Positions 11,301-26,300 of a stretch of 64,000 bases of DNA are shown here, piece by piece (the stretch's first letter is position 1; every line of letters starts with the position of its first letter). Made by a program: the position numbers and the translations under genes. Origin of the DNA: Hymenolepis diminuta (taxonomy: Eukaryota; Platyhelminthes; Cestoda; Cyclophyllidea; Hymenolepididae). Location: NCBI GenBank assembly GCA_900708905.1, contig CAADRB010000061.1, positions 982,785 to 1,046,784 of the forward strand, written 5' to 3'. The notes under the pieces were generated by a model. It was not told the DNA's origin. It searched no databases and saw only the letters and a list, made by a program, of their open reading frames with translations.

Positions 11301-14300
11301 AATTCATTATCTAGTGTATAAATAAATCCTTCTCGATGCGGTACTTGATAAACTAGAGCCTAGTTAATTGAGCAAAGATATTTTTTACACGAAATCCAAA
11401 ATTTCAAGTTTCAAGATCGTTTTACAACTATTCTATTGGATAATCTAGAATCTATCTATTTGAACGCCTAAATTTTGCTGCTTTAACCAGCACGGTTGGA
11501 AATCTCTTTGGCACTTAGACATCTGGATTCTGAAAAAAATAATTTTTTAGGCCTAGACTATCCTTCCGATGTTCACAATTTCCTCCCTCCTCCCACTGTT
11601 ACAACCTGACACTAAGATTTGATCTAGTCAAGATATGTACTCTCGGAAGACTCTTGGGTCTTTTTACAAAGGTCCCAATACGTTACAACACTGCTTATAG
11701 GAGATTAGGTGATGAGCAACAAACACGTGAACGCTGAATCTGGATCTAAGCGGCATCTGCTGACAATTAGAACAATATTCATAATCTTAGTAAGCACGAA
11801 AGGTCAGAATGAACAGAGGGGGCGTAACCAAATTCAAAAATGAATCTTTTGATTAAGTATTGAGGAAATAAAGCACCATCAAGAAACCAATCCATGAAGT
11901 TTGAACATTGTAATTTTAGGTCATGATCTAACAAAGCGTACTCTAAGTGAATAGGAGACAAAGTGACTGGTCCACTTTTTTATGACGTCAGACTCTTTCT
12001 TTGTCCAATCTTTCTATGATTTTAAATTGTAATTACCGCAATGGATACACTTACCTTATTTGCATCCAAAGTAAGTTTAAATCACCCAGTGACTCAAGAA
12101 CTTCATCTACTAACTGTCATATGAAAAGATTTCATTCGTGTTACATCTGATAGTGAATGCTACTTACCAAAATTCGATCAGTATGATACATCCTATCCTT
12201 TCTGCAGAATGCAGATACGCCTTATTTATTTGTTTTCATTTACTCCGTCACAATATTTATTCCTCCCCCTCGAATTCTCATTATCGTAAATTCATTTTCA
12301 TTCTCCATCAAACTTTTGTGAAAGTCTATTCATAAATGATAGTGGTCATTAGGTGTTTTGAAGAATTCGTTTTAGCATAGAGCTGAGCGCCTACATGTTG
12401 TTTTACTATGGGGAATAATAGTGAAAGAAAACAGAGATATCTCCAATGAAGATTTGATTAAAAGGTGTGGAAAATATAATCTAGTCTTTTCTAGTTTATT
12501 GTCAAAATCTGCATATCAGTAAGAAGTCATTAACTCGGAATACGGTGATATGAACGCAAACTTATGAGCTGCAGCAACAAAGTGTCAACAGTCACATTCT
12601 TATCTATAAATCGGGTAGTAAACTTCGGAAATAAATATCTTTAACACTACACTACACACGTGAAGCGCACGCGCTAATTAATTCTTTAGCATTAATGAGA
12701 GTTAAAAATATTGAGACCCTCAAATACTCTATATTGGTTTGTAGGACACAAAACTGTCGATCAGCATATTGACTGGCAATCAATGAAATTCAATATTGGC
12801 CGGATGATCGAGAGCAGTAACTGTATCCATTCGAATCGCAATATGAGCTACTGGTTACAGAATTAAAGCACTACAAATAAAATTCCTACTTGAACTTGAA
12901 AGTTATTTATTGATTTACTTACCCGTGTAACCACGTGGACATTCACAGTTGTATCCACCAACACTATCCTTGCAGGTTCCTCCATTTTGACACTTGTTGT
13001 ACTCGCAATCATCCAGATTTTCAGAGCAGTCTAGACCTCCCCAACCCTGTGGACAAATGCACTTGAAACCCGTCGGGTTATGCATCACACAAACTCCTTC
13101 ATTTTTACAGGGATTCTCGTCGATACAGTACTGAAATGCATCTTCACAGAGTTTACCTGAGAGGAGGAGAGGAATTTAAGTATGTTCATTTCTTTCTGTA
13201 GGCATTTAAAACAGGCGGTTAATGGCTGGGTGTTGTGTGAGTTTATTGCAGTGGCAATGCATACACATTTATTGCTTGCGTGTCACCTGAATAAATCACT
13301 AACCATCTCTCTCCCTGTACACTGATGAAGCAAATATAATGAATAATGTATTATACTAACAGAATTCAAATTTCATAAATCGTCATTTGGATTACTGAGC
13401 AAATTCATCTTCATGATAGTTCTTATTGATAGGTTGTAAAATTGAATTAACTTTTATTCCTAAAGTTGAGAAAGCAGAATGTTCGTATTACAAATACGAT
13501 TTAGGAATAAGAATTTAAAGCTGGAAATATTAAAATCGTCAAATAGAGATGAAAATTAATGTGTCTTTCTTGAAATTTAAGAATATCTCTGGAGCTTGAG
13601 TTGCAATTTGTGCCTCTTTGTCCTTAACATCTTCAAGATGTATGAGAGGTTAATTTCTATTAGAGAATGCTTTTCAAGACAATTTGGAACAACTGCACTT
13701 ACCTTCATGAACGAAGATTTGAATTCTCTTGATTAAATATTTCACGATCCAGCTCTAAGTTGTCTGCTGTTAGAAGAAAGCTAACATCTGAAATTACACG
13801 AGTTTAAAGAATGGGTGGCTGTACCAATCCCATCTTCATTTTAGCGGAGTGTTTGGCTAGTATTTACAGTTTATGTTTATGAGAAATAAGCTTCTTAGAG
13901 TTAGAGCAGTGAAACGAATAACGATGCATGTCCATCGCCTGCTAACTACTTAAATACTCAAGAAGTAATGTTTACCTCTAAATCCAGGGGCACATTCGCA
14001 AGTGTAGTTATTAACTCCATCCACACAAACTCCGCCATTTTTACAAACAACGTCTTTACAGTCGTCAATATTTTCTTCACAGTTTGGTCCCGTAAATCCC
14101 GTTGAACATTCGCATCTGAAATGAAAACGAAAATGTTATTCTACTAAAAAGATACAAGTAGAATGTCATATCTAAATATCTCATCCCAGATGAATTAGAA
14201 TATAAATCAAACACAAAATTACCTGTAATGTCCGAGACTGTCTATCATTTTGCAAGTGCCCCCATTTTTACATGGTTTTCCAAAACAGATATCCATTTGT

Positions 14301-17300
14301 TTCTCACAACGGTCGCCATAGAATGGTGTTTCACATGTACATTTGAATTTCACTCCACTTATCGCCTCGCATTTTCCGCCGTTCAAACAGGGGCTTTCAG
14401 AGCAAGGATTGCACTTCTCGTTTGTTTCTTCTGAACCTCCAGAACAGATGAAATCCCTTGGATTCGAATGGAAAACTGGCTTGTATTTCATCTGCCTTGG
14501 ACTAGAGCAAATGGCAACTCCATTGTCCAGGTATTTGGTACGAAAGAAAGATTGCAGCCAACGAAGATTACAGTCACAATTAAGGGGATTTTGGCCTAAG
14601 GCTCTAGAGTAAACAAAATTTGATTAAATTTCAGTATAGGGGTGGGGAATGAATTAAAGTAAATAAGGGAGGGTGTGACATCTTACAAAGTATTCATTTG
14701 TTCTGAATCCCGGAAGGTGCCGTTCATTAATGTCGAGATGTCATTATTCTGTAAAATCCTAAATGACAAGAGATTTAGAAAAGATTACTTATCTGGAAGA
14801 AATTCATTGAAAAAGCATTTATTCGCTGAAGAATCGTACTAGAATTTATGACGCTGGTTATCTACATAAACACCAGACGGCTTCTTAATTATTGCTAACG
14901 GCTAGGAACAACTAGTTTTCTCCATTTTCTAATCCTTCTACTTTGCTAATAAAAATTACTTACAGAACTTTGAGTTGCTTGAGACCTATGAAGGCATCAG
15001 AGTGAATGCATCTCAAACCATTGCTACTCAGAACCCTAAAAGTAAAAATTTAGCTGTAAAATTCGGGTATAATGACGAAGAATCTCATTAATCAACACTA
15101 AAATTTACAGAGATTTTAGACTTGACAAATTTTTAAAGACGCCGGCACTTAGTTCAAGGATTTTATTGTGGCTTAGAAATCTGAAAATATAAACAAAATT
15201 ACAATATTCAAAAAATAGATGGGAAATGTTTCATTAATTTCCACAACTTACAAAGTTTCTAGATTCTTCAAGTGATAAAGACGTTCTGGATCAATAGATT
15301 TGATCGCATTGTGTTCCAGGAATCTGAAATAATACATTCACTAGAAGTCAAGTTGGGGTACAATGAATAGACTCATTTAAACTGAAGCTTACAAATCTCT
15401 AGTATCTTTTGGTAGACCTTTTGGTATCTCTATTAGAGCTTTTCCGGAACAGTCAACTCGCTGGTTTTTGCATACACAAACATCTGGACATTGATCACTT
15501 GAAGGGGATTCTAAGATATGAAAATAAGACACTTCAGAACACGATACATTATTGACATTATCGTAATCCGAATAAACAGAAAATAAAATCGGAGGAATAG
15601 ATGAGACAAAGTCCCTATCAAAGGTCAATTTTCACTGCCCTAATGAAACCCTCCTTATAATTGATACTATTAATAAACTACTTATAGGATAAGTTTACAT
15701 AGCAGGCTCTTGTCAAGGTCATTTGTATTCGACTGTCAAGAAGTGATATGATATCTTTCCTATTTCCTCATCTTTACCGATATTTTGTGACATCCGCATC
15801 AATTTCGCATGCAATACGACCTTATATAAGTCGGAACGAATTTATGTTCATTTGAATGGATTTAAATGCTAATAAGCCTCTAATCTCGGGTTTAATTCTT
15901 TGAGCCACGCACCTTCACTTGAACAGTAATCATTTTCACAAGATGTGTCTGTTGAATTTCCATTTGAACAGTTGAACTCTTTGATCGAGAGACTGGCGAT
16001 AGGAGAACCTTTAAGATGAACTGGATTAGCACATGTTGGAACTGTTGGAGCAGCCATTATAAGCGTTGGATTTCTTTGGATCCACTGGCTTATCCAAGCC
16101 ATTTTTGATCCACAGTTCAGTGGATTTTCATCCAAGCTCCTAGAATGGGAAAAGTGATGATTATTCTTAGCGATTGTATATCCATTAGCATCAGTTTGAT
16201 TTAATAAAAATTCTGCTCATTTTAGCAACGCTAATGTTTTTAAATTGTTAATAACCAATTAAAGTTAAGGATATAAAGGAAGATTTCTCATTTTATGGTT
16301 ATTCCAGAACTTTGTTGAACCATTGCCTTCATTTGACCACTTCAGTCATTTTTGAGCTAGCTACTTCGGGTCTATTAAAATTCAACATTAACATAATAAT
16401 TTTTCTCACAGTCAGCCACCAACTTCTTTCATTCAAGAAACAGATAAAGAAGAACGCACAGATTGTTTTGGATACTAAATATTGACAGGCTGCACATACT
16501 TGAATGGTGTACTTTTATCTACCCCTCTCCCATTTATTGTCTTTGGGTCTCCAATTTTATATGGCAATTTAATTTAGTCGTCCAAGTGCATAAAAGTGAT
16601 GTTTGTTTATTCTTGATCTTTTCGTTCTAGGTTGTCTCATCTAGAATATTCCAAAATACTGCCAAAGGTTTTGTCAAAATCAGAATCATTCTACGAAGTA
16701 AATTCAGAGTTTACTATTTTGTATTTCAATGTTGCAAGAACGCATAAAACTTTGTTTTCATGATCAGTATTTTGAACCGGTCTCTTGAGGATTATAAAAA
16801 TCCATGCTGAAAAATAGCCATGTAAACAGTTTTAATTTTCTCCGAACAAAATGGCCCTATTCAGATGTTATATTTCTGTGTATATCATAATTTGTTTTCA
16901 ATTAATAATGAAAATAAGATTTTGTACACAATAACTTACACAAGTTTCAGTGATTTCAGATCAAATGCCGCGCTTTCAATATACTGAATGTTGTTTGAGT
17001 GAAGTTGCCTAAATTCGGTATTAATTGAAAAAATCAACTTACAATACTTTAAGCTTCGGTAGACCGGCAAATGTTTCATTCCGAATACAAGAAAGTTCAT
17101 TGTGGTGAAGTGACCTAATTTAGACAGGACACATTAATAAAATTAATAAACCTACAGAACCTCCAGCTTCTTTAGATGCGTCAGGTTATCCGCACTGATT
17201 TCGCTGATGGAATTGTAGTCTAAATACCTGAAATGAGAAAGGTAGTTCGTGACAGATTTAGAAATAGTTCTTGTTGTTTTCCATTAATCTTCTTACAACT

Positions 17301-20300
17301 CCTTTGTGTTTTCGGGTACACCAATTGGGATAGACATCAAGCCTTGATTAACACAAGAGACTTTCAAACTAGGTTCTAAAATTTCAACAGTTCCAGGTCG
17401 CATAGCGGTGAAAGTGATCACATCGTCGGCAGATCTTTGAACCCTGTTTGGTAGTTGGATACAATTGCAACCCTTAGGGCAGTCCTGCGCCACGTCTAAA
17501 TCTTGTTGAGGCCTCGAGTAGTGTTGAACATCAGGTTCTTGTTTGCATTGACGAATTTTTTCCCCTGGAACTAAATAGAATATTTAAACGCATATAAATT
17601 CCCTTTTTATTCATTTAATTAAATAGATGTTGCAGCTGTGGCGTTCAAACCGAAAGAAATGAAGGTGCTTATATATGGTAACAGTATCGTATATTCGTAT
17701 TATCAATTATCAAATAAAGCGGATATTATATTAATATCAACTACAAAATCGATTTTCATGTGGATGCATATCGAGATTAAATTACTAATCGCATTTATTG
17801 TAATGTAGGTACTTTAATTTCTATGAAATTTGGACTAGGCAATAAGTGCCAAAAGGAGGTTACGAAGATGGGACCAAAAGCAAATAACTAATTCCGAAAT
17901 GTTAAGTGGTATTACGATAAAGATGATTTGTGGATCCAAAGACCACCCAAGAGGTAAATCAGGCAATTTATTCGCACGAAAAGGGCAGGAATTAGCCCTG
18001 TTATATAATAATTTTATGTCGCATAGAGCTCCAACTAATGTACGTCTTTCTAATCCCCTTTAACCGGTACTTATTTTTATTCTCTTTATATATGGCCCTA
18101 TCAGACCTCAAGCCTGAATAATATGACACGTCTATTTTTTTAACAATTATGAGCAAAGCTGTACTCTTTTCATTGTTAATGATTTCCTTAAGATGCTCGT
18201 CAATTTACTTTAGTTGTTAAACTTCCGCATAATAAATTTCTTCATGTTCCACTAATAATGTATTCTTACACTGTCTACGAGTCAGACGTCTTCTGTGCTA
18301 TCTCCACTTTCTCCCTATATTCTTTTTACTGAAATTGACAGAAGTATGAATGGCGATAACCAAGCAGATTTCTCTATCCAAGGTTGTGATTTCTAAGATG
18401 TAGGCATTTCACGATGATCCTCTCATTCCTTGAGAATGTACTAGGTCCCTAAATCATTCTTAGGAAAATGACCTTCAATGCTTATCTTGGGAAAGGGAAA
18501 GAGATCTTACAGATTCTCTAACCAAGAACATTTTATTTGACCATGGATTTATAAACCAGTATTTGATAGTAGCGAGGACCATTCTAATTACAGAAAAAAT
18601 GGACAAACAGACTACCAGTGTTCCAATTTCATTTTAATAAATATATAAACTCAGTCTTCAACGATACTTCATTCGAAAGTGTTTTGCTACACACTTGCTG
18701 AACAATTATCCAAGTCAAATGAAGGAATTAATGGGATGTTCTCTAACGATTTTCGCAAACTTACTAAGTCGTTGATTGTGTTTAATGAACACTAGACTCA
18801 ATAAACAGCAGTTAATTAGACAAAGAATTCAAGGTTATTCATGGTCTTGGCGAGTTTGTGCGCACACAAATGTGAGGAGATTTAGTGTTTGGAGCAAGGC
18901 TGTGACAATTGGACAAGCGGTAAGGACCACCCACGAGTGTGACAGCTAGGCCGCCGAACAGAATAATTGGGCCTTGTATTCAACCCTGCCCCACCATTTG
19001 AAAATATGTTTATGGTGTCTGTCCAAACTCCTGTTTTGGCTATGTGATTGGGGTGTGAGTGGATATATTTAGGCAATACTTGAGATTATTGCCCCAACAA
19101 AACTGGTTGGATCGTAGAGTCAGTTTAGTAGTGCCTTTAAATTAGTGTTGGCTAAATAAACGTCTCTAAATCGATATGGACCTGATATGACGCACCGAAG
19201 CAGATCCTAGCTGATCTGCAGGAAATGTAGCAATTCTTTTAAGCAGCTGATAATCAAATCATCATCAGTAATTAAATCTCGTAATTCTTTCTATGCCTTA
19301 ATAATCTAGGTGTTTGAGCGAAGAAGTTAGTAATATTAAGCCCACTAGATATGACAGGCCCATTTGTGATAGTAAAGAATAATGTAAGCAGGGAATCTAA
19401 CAATTAAAATAGTTTATTAAAATGCAATTTTTGAAAAAAAAAATTTATAAATTGCAAATCGAAGCAACCAAGATTCAAAGAGATTAAAGTGCAATAAACC
19501 AACTTCCAATACTATATCAGTTGTTGAACAAAAGATAGAGGAACTTAAATAACCCTATTTCTGAAACACCAAATGCTAAATTACGTTCAAAATGCAACCA
19601 CAGTAAAATGATTGGAATAAAGGATTATGTAAATTTTATAATTACTTCTAAGGCCTTTACTTATTTCCTTGCTACACCAGTTGTTTGACGAACTTCAGAT
19701 ATTTTAGTCAAAATGTAAAATAAAAGAAAAGGATTCTACTTCTCCCTATTCAATTTTATTCTTCGTAGAATAAATCCTGTCATTTTTTCCTCATTTGTAT
19801 GTATCTGCACAGTATTATTGCAACCAGTTAATAATCTATCGAATATCGACACATACAGAGTGGGGATTAAGAGCATGGTGATCTCAGAAGAAGCGTACAA
19901 ATGTGTGCCCATTCCTGAATTATAAGGAAAATCAAACCAAAACGTTCCACTCCATATTTGATTTCAAATTGTACTACCGGAAACAGGATGAATACAATGC
20001 TTACAGGTAACAAATAAAACTTTTTCACTGTCAAACCTCCTTTGTAAATTATGAATCACGTTCAGCTTTTGGCAGAATCAAACACTTTATCCACATTTGA
20101 ATTTGAAGGTAGACTACAAAAATTGGCAACTTAGGTCCCTTTTATTCACCGAAAAACAGGCGTAACCCAGAATGAAGACATGGAATCACAACGTTTGAGA
20201 TTGGTCGTTTAAATGGTTTCATATGGCCATCATTCAAACATCTGCTTTTACGATAGAGACGAAAAATGACAAACTAGATTATAGATAAAGGTATGAAAAT

Positions 20301-23300
20301 TATGCATTTGAAGAACGATTTAGGAGCAAACTCCTGCTTTCAAAATAAAAATAAAGTTTTAATAATTTCTTGGCTAGAAATAAACGTGAAGAGAGCACAT
20401 AATATTAGATAGGAGTTATATGCAAACAGCTCCCTAAACCGTTTGGAACTCCATTATAGAACCCGTGGTCTTCAGTTTTGTGTGACGGATACTGATGGTC
20501 TCTGCACCAACTTGATCATGTACTACTCTAGTGACCTATCACCATCCTCAGACTTTAATTACTAGTTTCTGAACCTCATAGTGACTGAATCACCTATGAT
20601 TTTTTATTCAAAGAACTGGTTGTGACTTCATTTTTGGACTTACCGCAAGGTGCAAGGGTGATATCTCGAACATACTGTCCCTTCAGATTGACTGGCATAT
20701 GACAAGTGGTCCAGTGACTTCCACCAGCCTCGTTCCGCTTGAGAAATTCCGGCAGCCAATGCAGAGAGCAGTCGCAATTAAGTTGGTTGTTAGCCATGTA
20801 TCTGAAATTCAAATAAGAGGTGTAACGCCAGTCCTGTTCATCGAAAAAACGGCAGTACTTCTTTAATCACTATCAACTCCCACTGTCCATCGATTCGAAA
20901 CTGCTATTTATATTGAATTCCTCAATTGACCCTGATCCAGGTCAGCTGTCTTTTAATAGTCTGTAATAAACAAAGTCTCTAAAACACAGTTCTACTCTAA
21001 CTTCCGAATATTAAAGTCAAAATGACTTCAGCATCCCAAGTGGTTTCTGAGACGTTTATTAATGTGAAATTTCCAGTTAGCGGTTAGAAGCGCTAAGTCG
21101 ATACCCAGTAAGAGATGCCTTTTCTAATCATCTTTTACTTTTATTATCCGCGATTTACGAGGACCGCCCAATTTGCAATTTTAAAATTGTAATGATTCAT
21201 TTTTAAGTATAATCTTTCTGCCAATAAAAGAGATAGACATATTGAGATTGTTATCCATAATTACCATTGAGAATTTAACTATAAACTTAAACAATTATGA
21301 ATTTTATCTTAAAAATCGATGAAGTAAGGCATTTTTTTATTCGTTGCCTTATTACTACCTTATTCGCTTTCTTCTCTCAATACTTCTGTTCATGGATATT
21401 AAAAGTGATCTTGATGTGTTCCCAGGCTGCAAACTTAAAGAAAACATTTATGGATCACATTGATTCTTTTTACTAAACAAGGCAAGAAATAGCGCTTATG
21501 TACATTTAATTGCACCGCTTCATAATTGGATTCGACTCTGTTTAGAAAGTGTATATTTTATCGGATTATATCAAAGTAGTAGAGGGGCTTAGTCGTATTA
21601 ATTTTTATTATGCCACGAAAAAAACAACATTTGTGGGTTACAAGATTCAATCATATGTGAGGATATTAAATCAAATTGAGGTTGAAAGTCTTAATCTCTA
21701 CCTACAGTAATTTAATGAAGAATTTTCAGTAAAGTTCAATTTTAACTAACAGTTATGCAACTATTTACTCCCCGAATCCTATAGTTTCCCCGGTTTTCTT
21801 CTGTTTCAGTGGGGTTACAAGAAAAACTTTTACACTTCAAGATCGAAATCTTTCAATTTTATTCCGCTCTTCCTCCGACAAATACAATATTTACAGCCAA
21901 GTATCTATCAACCCGGGCCTTATATATAAATGTTCTTCTAAATTGCTTATGAGTTAATTATTATCAAGTCAATTTCTGTTTATATTAAAAGGAATTCAAC
22001 TAGAAATCATCCAAAGTCCCAATTTTATAATCATTATGAAGGTTTAATTTAAAATAAAATGCAACTTTGTTAAATGATAAACTTACAGATATCTCAGTTG
22101 TTTCAAGTTGTTGAAAGCACCATCTTCAATCGTTTCGATCACATTCTCTGATAGATGTCTTAAAAATAGAATAAAATATAATATATGGACTACTTAATTA
22201 ATATTTAAATTGTACTAGTTTCAAATAAAAACACTGGTTATCTGCCACAAGAGGTAAATATACTGAGATGGCGTGACCGATCCTTCAATTCAGTTTACTG
22301 ATAAATGAGATCCAAGTTTCACTCAGTACAGGGGTCAGGTTCTGAAATTCGAAATTTATCTTTTAAGTCCCAATTGAGTAGCGTATATAATCTTGAATTT
22401 ACATTAAGTAACGCTCTTTCGATAGTCTGACCTTCCACCATTTTTACTTAAACACCTCCCCTTCATCCTCCGAATTATCTTACTGTCCCTTGTACTTAAA
22501 TACATAAAAGAAATTAATAAATAAAGTAAATTGAGTGAGTACTACTATCTGCTACTTGAACGCTTTCAACATAAAATTTTCCCCTCAGATAGAAGCATCT
22601 AAGGAAATGGGCAATGCAACCACTTTTCTTATTTTGTGCTGCTGGGTGTGCACTTCCAATACACTTATTCCAAATTCAAGGCAATTCGACGAAATAAGGA
22701 GAATTAATTTTACGAATATGAATCTCGGAACTAAACGTTACAAATCAAAGATGGAGAAGAGAATTGAAATTAAAAATTTGTCATAAGGTCTCGCAGAGTT
22801 CTCACCTCAATCCACTAGAATTTGTAAGCTATCCATACTATTCAATTCATATTTGATACTTGATACGACATCGAAACAACTTTACTCTTTGCAAATGAAA
22901 GTGAGCTGAAAAAGCACTGACAGATCGGTCTTCCAGTAGATAAATGCTACACATATTTTATCAAATTAAGAAATCTTCGAAATTATACGAAATCATCCGG
23001 ATTTTTGTCCGAAGAAAATGACGGTAAGATGAAACTAGTCTGATCAAACTTGAAATTGAAAAGTAAAACATTTGATTTGATGATCCTAGAGCCCAGATGA
23101 AGTTGGGTTTTCCTGGTTTCCTGACTCGGTAATTTTGTTCCTGATCCTTCTTTAAATTGAGCTACATCTCCTCCTACACTTTTAGGTATTTATCAGCAAA
23201 AATTATGATTTTTTTGCTTTGCTATGAGGAAATAAATAGATACCTCCAATGATTAAAAAGGTCAGTGTTGCTTGCTTTTTGATGGATGCTAATGTCAAAC

Positions 23301-26300
23301 ACAAAAATATTTTATATTTTTTTCAAAATCCAAAATATGAGAGATAATATCAGGGCAACAACTGCGTTCGAGAGCACACGGACCACCCAAGTCGTAGGAA
23401 TTCAGTCAAAATTAATGTTGACTTGAGGGAGCAAATGTTGTTGCGTAGAGTAGGGACATTGGAACAACCGCATTACAACTAGTTAGTCGACTTGCATAGC
23501 ATTGCTAACCAAAATGACAGTGTTTAATTAGTCCACTGGAAGTACATTCCAAAGGCAATTTTACGTTTCGTAAAGATTGTATATAAGCTAATTTCATTCT
23601 ACTTTCATCGGCATTGGAAAGACAAACGCTTACTAGCAAGTACTACATGCATCCATAGTTAATTGATACTACTAACCAAACCCTTAAACTTGGTCAGTTC
23701 GGATGAATGTCTTCTTTAGCAATAGGACAAATAAGAATTGAATGAGGGTAAGGCGTCTCTTGTAAATCAACATCTACCGTTTTCACTCACCTGACAGCTA
23801 AGCTCGAAATCTCAGGGAGAGTAATCTTAAGGACAAAGAGATTCTACCGCAATTGTATCAATGTAGAAATCTACTCTGGAATTCCCCAATTTGTCTTCCT
23901 CATCCTCCTCGGTAAAAACGTTATTTTAACTTATATGCCTAATGACCATATACTGCCATAGATACAACCTTTTTTAAAGGATCAAATAAATGAATGTTAT
24001 AACTGTTTATCTTCCCTTACCCAAATATGCGGGGTAACTGAGAAGTAGCTCAATACTATCAAAAGCGGGTAATTTAACTATAAATAAGAAGAGCGCAAGT
24101 CATAGATGCTCTAGTTTAGAACCAGTGAAGTTTCTTGAGTCTAATACGATGGTGCTTAACGGTCTTTGCATCGATCAAAACATATACTGCCGTAATTATT
24201 CATCGACATCTTGCGCACCAACAACTAATTTCCCAACTTGATGGTCTATGGATAACTAGACACTTCCTTGAGCATGTAAACACCCAGAGATTTACATGGA
24301 AATTCAAATTTTATTTATCTCATAGGCATTAACAATTAAGGCCTCTCTTATTTTTAACTACCTTGACTAAGAATGTTTTTATAACCTTCCATCCCTATGG
24401 CAATTTACAAACTTCTGTAAGAAAAAAGACCTCTAAAGCAAAAGGAAAGAAATTCGGTGTTGGCAGAAAAATGATGAATCATAAAAATTTAACATGCTAG
24501 AATTATTTATGGAAGGGTATAATTAATCGCAAAGAGTATCTCAAGTGCTAAAGATCTAAAATTTGTAAGAAAAAAGAATAAAATGAAAAAAGGACATTTG
24601 GAAAAGAACTTGTTAAAAACATAATGTAATCCTCCATTCAAAGAAATAATGATCAATTTATATCAATTTGGAATCAAAAATATGCACAATGGTTATTAAA
24701 ATTTAGATTAAGTTTACTTTGAGTGAACTCTGTTTACTTCTACAATGTCAAGTCCATATAAGTTCGTGTCATTCTACCACGTTCTTTGCCATAAAGACTA
24801 CTAATGTCGGCTGCAAATCGAGGAGTGCGCCAACCAATAACTCTGTAAATTCAAAGGTGGGGAGATTAATCTTTTGAAATTGGTGAATTTGAGTTTATGC
24901 TTTCCTCTACTATCAGATGAACTTAAAATGGTCTGCTAAAAGCAGGATTATGAAGATATAGACAAATGCAGACGTTCGCTTTTGAGAAATGATATCTGCA
25001 GCTATGATGCTACCACTTTTATAGCCTAATATGATCTGAGAGGCCTTCCCCCAAATTTCAAACCACCAAGACAAGGTGAAGTCAACCCCAATAGAGTATA
25101 CAGAAGTCATTCATCTCAGGATCAAGATCTTCAAATTTCACGAGCCACTTTCCTTTCTTCAGTAAATGTTATTTTTAAATCTGTGCACTCCTTGTCTAAA
25201 TTTAATTTAATGGAATTGATAATAGCTAAACACTTTTGAGATGAGTAAGTACTTACCATTCCAATAACTCCCAACCGTCGAATATGCATAAATCAGAACT
25301 TCAGCCAGTATTATAAATATTATAATAAAATACCTATAGTAATATTATTAATATTCAAATAATACAAATATCCTAGTATTTAGGTCGATTTATATTTTAA
25401 AAATGGTATATTAGGAATCAAACTGACATTAACTGTTGAACAGAGAGAAATAGAAATTGTATTTGCGCATTTGATAGGAGTCGGTTGAAACAGTTTGAAG
25501 CCAAGTTATGTTGAAATATTTAAAATTAACAAATACTGAAAGAATTTTATTAGACTATTCGCCTGATTTTGATCAGAAACAAGTTGGACAATGATGCCGA
25601 GATTATCACAAATAGTAATAGTGCCATACTCTTTATCCGTCATTACAAAAATTTAATCATGTGATTTATTGATATTAACTGGCATAATAGTATGCGTGAT
25701 AAAGTAAATTAAGTAGCTATTTTCAAGAATCTCTGAACATGTCAATTGAAATTCGACACTTTAAATCGATATTTATAATATTATAGATTTTTATCTAGTT
25801 CATAAAAGCGACAGTTAGTCCTCTTATGAAAAAGATGTGAAAATTTTAATATTACCTTTATCAAGAGGCGAGGAAATAAAGTACAAAGAATTCGTTCTTA
25901 AATAGTAAACATTTCACTGCAGCTCTTTTTCTTTCCCAAACTCAGAATACTAGACGAGTTCATTTTAATCCATTAGTTTTCAAGGCAAATTGCGGATAGT
26001 TAAACTGGCTTTCATTAGAGAAGTTTTGAAATCAATTACATTTTCATTGTTACAAATTGTACAAACTAGGAGAACGGTTAAACTTCCAATTGATCAAGAT
26101 GAAAAAGTAAGTGGCTGCACCACACTCATATTCCTCAAGTTAACTAAAATTTATGCCTTCGATACTTACCAAAAATCTCATTTATCAGGGCTAAATAATA
26201 TTAGATATATCAGATGAGCTTTTCAACAGATATTCCGATTATTAAGAGACTAGCATCGCATATAATATTAGGAATGTAGATGACCTTCTGATACATGACG

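Noticed and set aside
14228..14612. Plus-strand open frames opposite the EGF exon
   Set aside because: Shadows of the strongly supported minus-strand slit exon.
18882..19076. Minus-strand open frame with [15 protein letters not shown]
   Set aside because: Looks repeat-derived and lies within a slit intron; no intact element or gene structure could be supported.
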